A stretch of 15,206 nucleotides of DNA from GCA-002772825 sp964560655 (GTDB lineage Bacteria; Patescibacteriota; Minisyncoccia; GCA-002772825). The translations under genes and the position numbers were made by a program. The first letter of the stretch is position 1. Each line of letters starts with the position of its first letter. The notes beneath the pieces were generated by a model. That model had not been told where the DNA came from. It did not search any database and saw only the letters and a list, made by a program, of their open reading frames with translations. The stretch lies in NCBI GenBank assembly GCA_964560655.1, contig CAZLLR010000018.1:1-15206 (forward strand), given 5' to 3'. This document shows, piece after piece, positions 14,353 through 15,206 of the stretch.

Positions 14353-14397
14353 TTTTTTCAACGGCTACCGAGATTATCTCGGTAGCCGTTGAAAAAA
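14353..14397. repeat. Perfect palindrome, copy 2 of a repeated element
   Basis: Arms of 22 bases (14353-14374 and 14376-14397) pair perfectly around a central T. The 16-base half CAACGGCTACCGAGAT and its complement are identical to copy 1 at 3319-3359; flanking pairs differ (here T6/A6, there ATCC/GGAT). On the plus strand the stem reads T-run, GC stem, A-run, the reverse of an intrinsic terminator, where U residues follow the stem. It lies five bases after a stop codon and about 67 bases before the next gene. Confidence 0.9.
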
Positions 14398-14407
14398 TAT
14401 GAGTAGC

Positions 14408-14425
14408 CCTGCCTGCGCAGGCAGG
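14408..14425. repeat. 18-bp perfect palindrome splitting the AGC/CGTTGAAG half-site
   Basis: CCTGCCTGCGCAGGCAGG is its own complement. It lies exactly between AGC (14405-14407) and CGTTGAAG (14426-14433). At the other locus these are joined as AGCCGTTGAAG (3364-3374), so the 18 bases look like a clean insertion or, at copy 1, a clean loss. Confidence 0.8.
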
Positions 14426-14427
14426 CG

Positions 14428-14456
14428 TTGAAGCAAAACCATAATTAAGTTATTAT
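14428..14456 (+). promoter_or_regulatory. Promoter of the PilB/GspE-like gene
   Basis: TTGAAG (14428-14433), a 17-base spacer and TATTAT (14451-14456) form a plausible vegetative promoter. The ATG at 14465 follows eight bases later, so the mRNA would be almost leaderless. The -35 box is part of the half-site repeated beside palindrome copy 1. Confidence 0.45.
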
Positions 14457-14464
14457 ACATAGCA

Positions 14465-15206
14465 ATGACCTTACAAGCTCACGACAATGAAGAAAAGATC
14501 AATAAGTGGAAAGATAAAGAAGAAGAGGATTTAACCCAACTTTTAGCTGGAAAATACAAGCTTCCGTACCTTGATCTTTCTACTGTAACCATTGACCTTG
14601 ATTCACTCAAAATTATTTCTGAGAAAGAAGCTCGTGAAGCTAACTTGGCAGTATTTCAAAGTACCGGTAAGAAGCTACAAGTGGTTATCCAAAGCCCAAA
14701 CCAAGACCTTGCAAAAAGAGCTCTAAAAAGACTTGAAGATAAAGGATACACTCTAACAATCTTCATGGTTTCGAAAAACAGTCTTGATAAAGCTTGGGGT
14801 CGCTATAAAGAAGTACCTAAATTCACAGAAGTGACCGTCGGAGCGATAGATATCTCAGGCAACAAACTAGAAGAGCTAATGGAAAAAACTGGTAATATAG
14901 ACTCCTTTAAAACTCTTATCTTAGACTTAATAGCATCAAAAAAAACCCATCAAATCTCTGAGGTACTAGAGGTTATATTAGCTGGAGGTATAAAGATAGG
15001 CGCCTCTGATGTGCATATCGAACCTGAAGAAGAAAACGTTAGGCTACGGTTCCGCCTTGATGGAGTTCTACATGATATTATCTTCTTTGATCATAAAATA
15101 TATAAACTTATACTCTCAAGGATAAAACTTATCTCTGGACTTAAACTTAACATAAAAGACCGCGCTCAAGACGGACGGTTCTCTATACATGTAAAAGACG
15201 CTGATA
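14465..15206 (+). CDS. Type IV pilus / type II secretion assembly ATPase (PilB/GspE family), 5' part
   Basis: The frame is open from ATG 14465 to the window end, giving the first 247 residues. Residues about 22-150 fit the N-terminal GspE/PilB domain ('LLAGKYKLPYLDLSTVTID', 'IISEKEAREANLAVFQ', 'KRLEDKGYTLTIFMVS'). From about 165 the core begins: 'VLEVILAGGIKIGA', then S181-D-V-H-I-E-P187 and V-R-L-R-F-R-L-D199-G-V-L, the ATPase N-terminal signature in which arginines reach the nucleotide. Walker A and later motifs lie beyond the window. The family powers pilus or pseudopilus assembly at the inner membrane. PilT-like or other subfamilies are less likely, given the long N-terminal domain, but cannot be excluded. 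No Shine-Dalgarno sequence; it has its own promoter. Confidence 0.9.
   Translation, partial: MTLQAHDNEEKINKWKDKEEEDLTQLLAGKYKLPYLDLSTVTIDLDSLKIISEKEAREANLAVFQSTGKKLQVVIQSPNQDLAKRALKRLEDKGYTLTIFMVSKNSLDKAWGRYKEVPKFTEVTVGAIDISGNKLEELMEKTGNIDSFKTLILDLIASKKTHQISEVLEVILAGGIKIGASDVHIEPEEENVRLRFRLDGVLHDIIFFDHKIYKLILSRIKLISGLKLNIKDRAQDGRFSIHVKDAD

Noticed and set aside
1..15206. Alternative genetic code (UGA as glycine or tryptophan)
   Set aside because: All genes are full length under the standard bacterial code with no in-frame TGA, and glycine and tryptophan use normal codons. Only the lack of TGA stops remains notable.
1..15206. CRISPR array, transposase, tRNA or rRNA genes, prophage
   Set aside because: No regularly spaced repeats, no transposase, integrase or phage motifs in any frame, and no cloverleaf or rRNA sequence was found on reading.

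Overview
The window (about 15.2 kb, AT-rich, roughly a third G+C by eye) looks like chromosomal housekeeping DNA from a reduced-genome bacterium of the Candidate Phyla Radiation (Patescibacteria, Parcubacteria-like). This placement is inferred from several things: short versions of core enzymes (a PolA without the 3'-5' exonuclease domain, a MurE-type ligase without its usual N-terminal domain), CPR-type hypothetical proteins, almost no Shine-Dalgarno sequences, tightly packed genes, and a T2SS/T4P-type ATPase beside housekeeping genes. No rRNA, tRNA, CRISPR array, transposase or phage gene is visible.

Layout, left to right. The end of an XRE-type regulator (1-64) is followed by a 700-residue DedA-PAP2-LssY fusion (+). 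Then comes a G+C-richer stretch of about 225 bp with no recognised gene, a DoxX-like membrane protein (-), and a small SpoU-family RNA methyltransferase (+) that ends in a strong palindrome. Next on the minus strand is mutM with a downstream surface-type hypothetical protein. Divergent from mutM by only 19 bp is a secreted peptidoglycan amidase (+). Facing the amidase and overlapping its end is a minus-strand pair, ruvA and a MurE-like ligase. rpsT (+) follows and overlaps the end of a GT4 glycosyltransferase (-). The block tsaE-polA-holA-(GT4) is transcribed leftward. To the right are an orphan 187-residue protein (+), a second copy of the strong palindrome, and the 5' part of a PilB/GspE-type ATPase (+) that runs off the window.

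Functionally the genes cover DNA replication and repair (polA, holA, ruvA, mutM), translation (rpsT, tsaE for the t6A tRNA modification, the SpoU methyltransferase), the cell envelope (MurE-like ligase, amidase with peptidoglycan-binding domain, DedA/PAP2 lipid enzyme, GT4, DoxX) and surface appendages or secretion (PilB/GspE-like).

The most interesting material is a set of palindromic elements. One is a 33-nt palindromic core present twice, 11 kb apart, each directly after a plus-strand stop codon and lacking the T-tract of an intrinsic terminator. One is an 18-bp perfect palindrome that sits exactly inside a motif that is uninterrupted at the other copy. The third is a short GC-rich palindromic insert carried in the same reading frame inside both mutM and polA, reminiscent of Rickettsia palindromic elements. 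In addition, none of 15 visible stop codons is TGA, and several -10 boxes lie so close to start codons that leaderless or nearly leaderless mRNAs are predicted.
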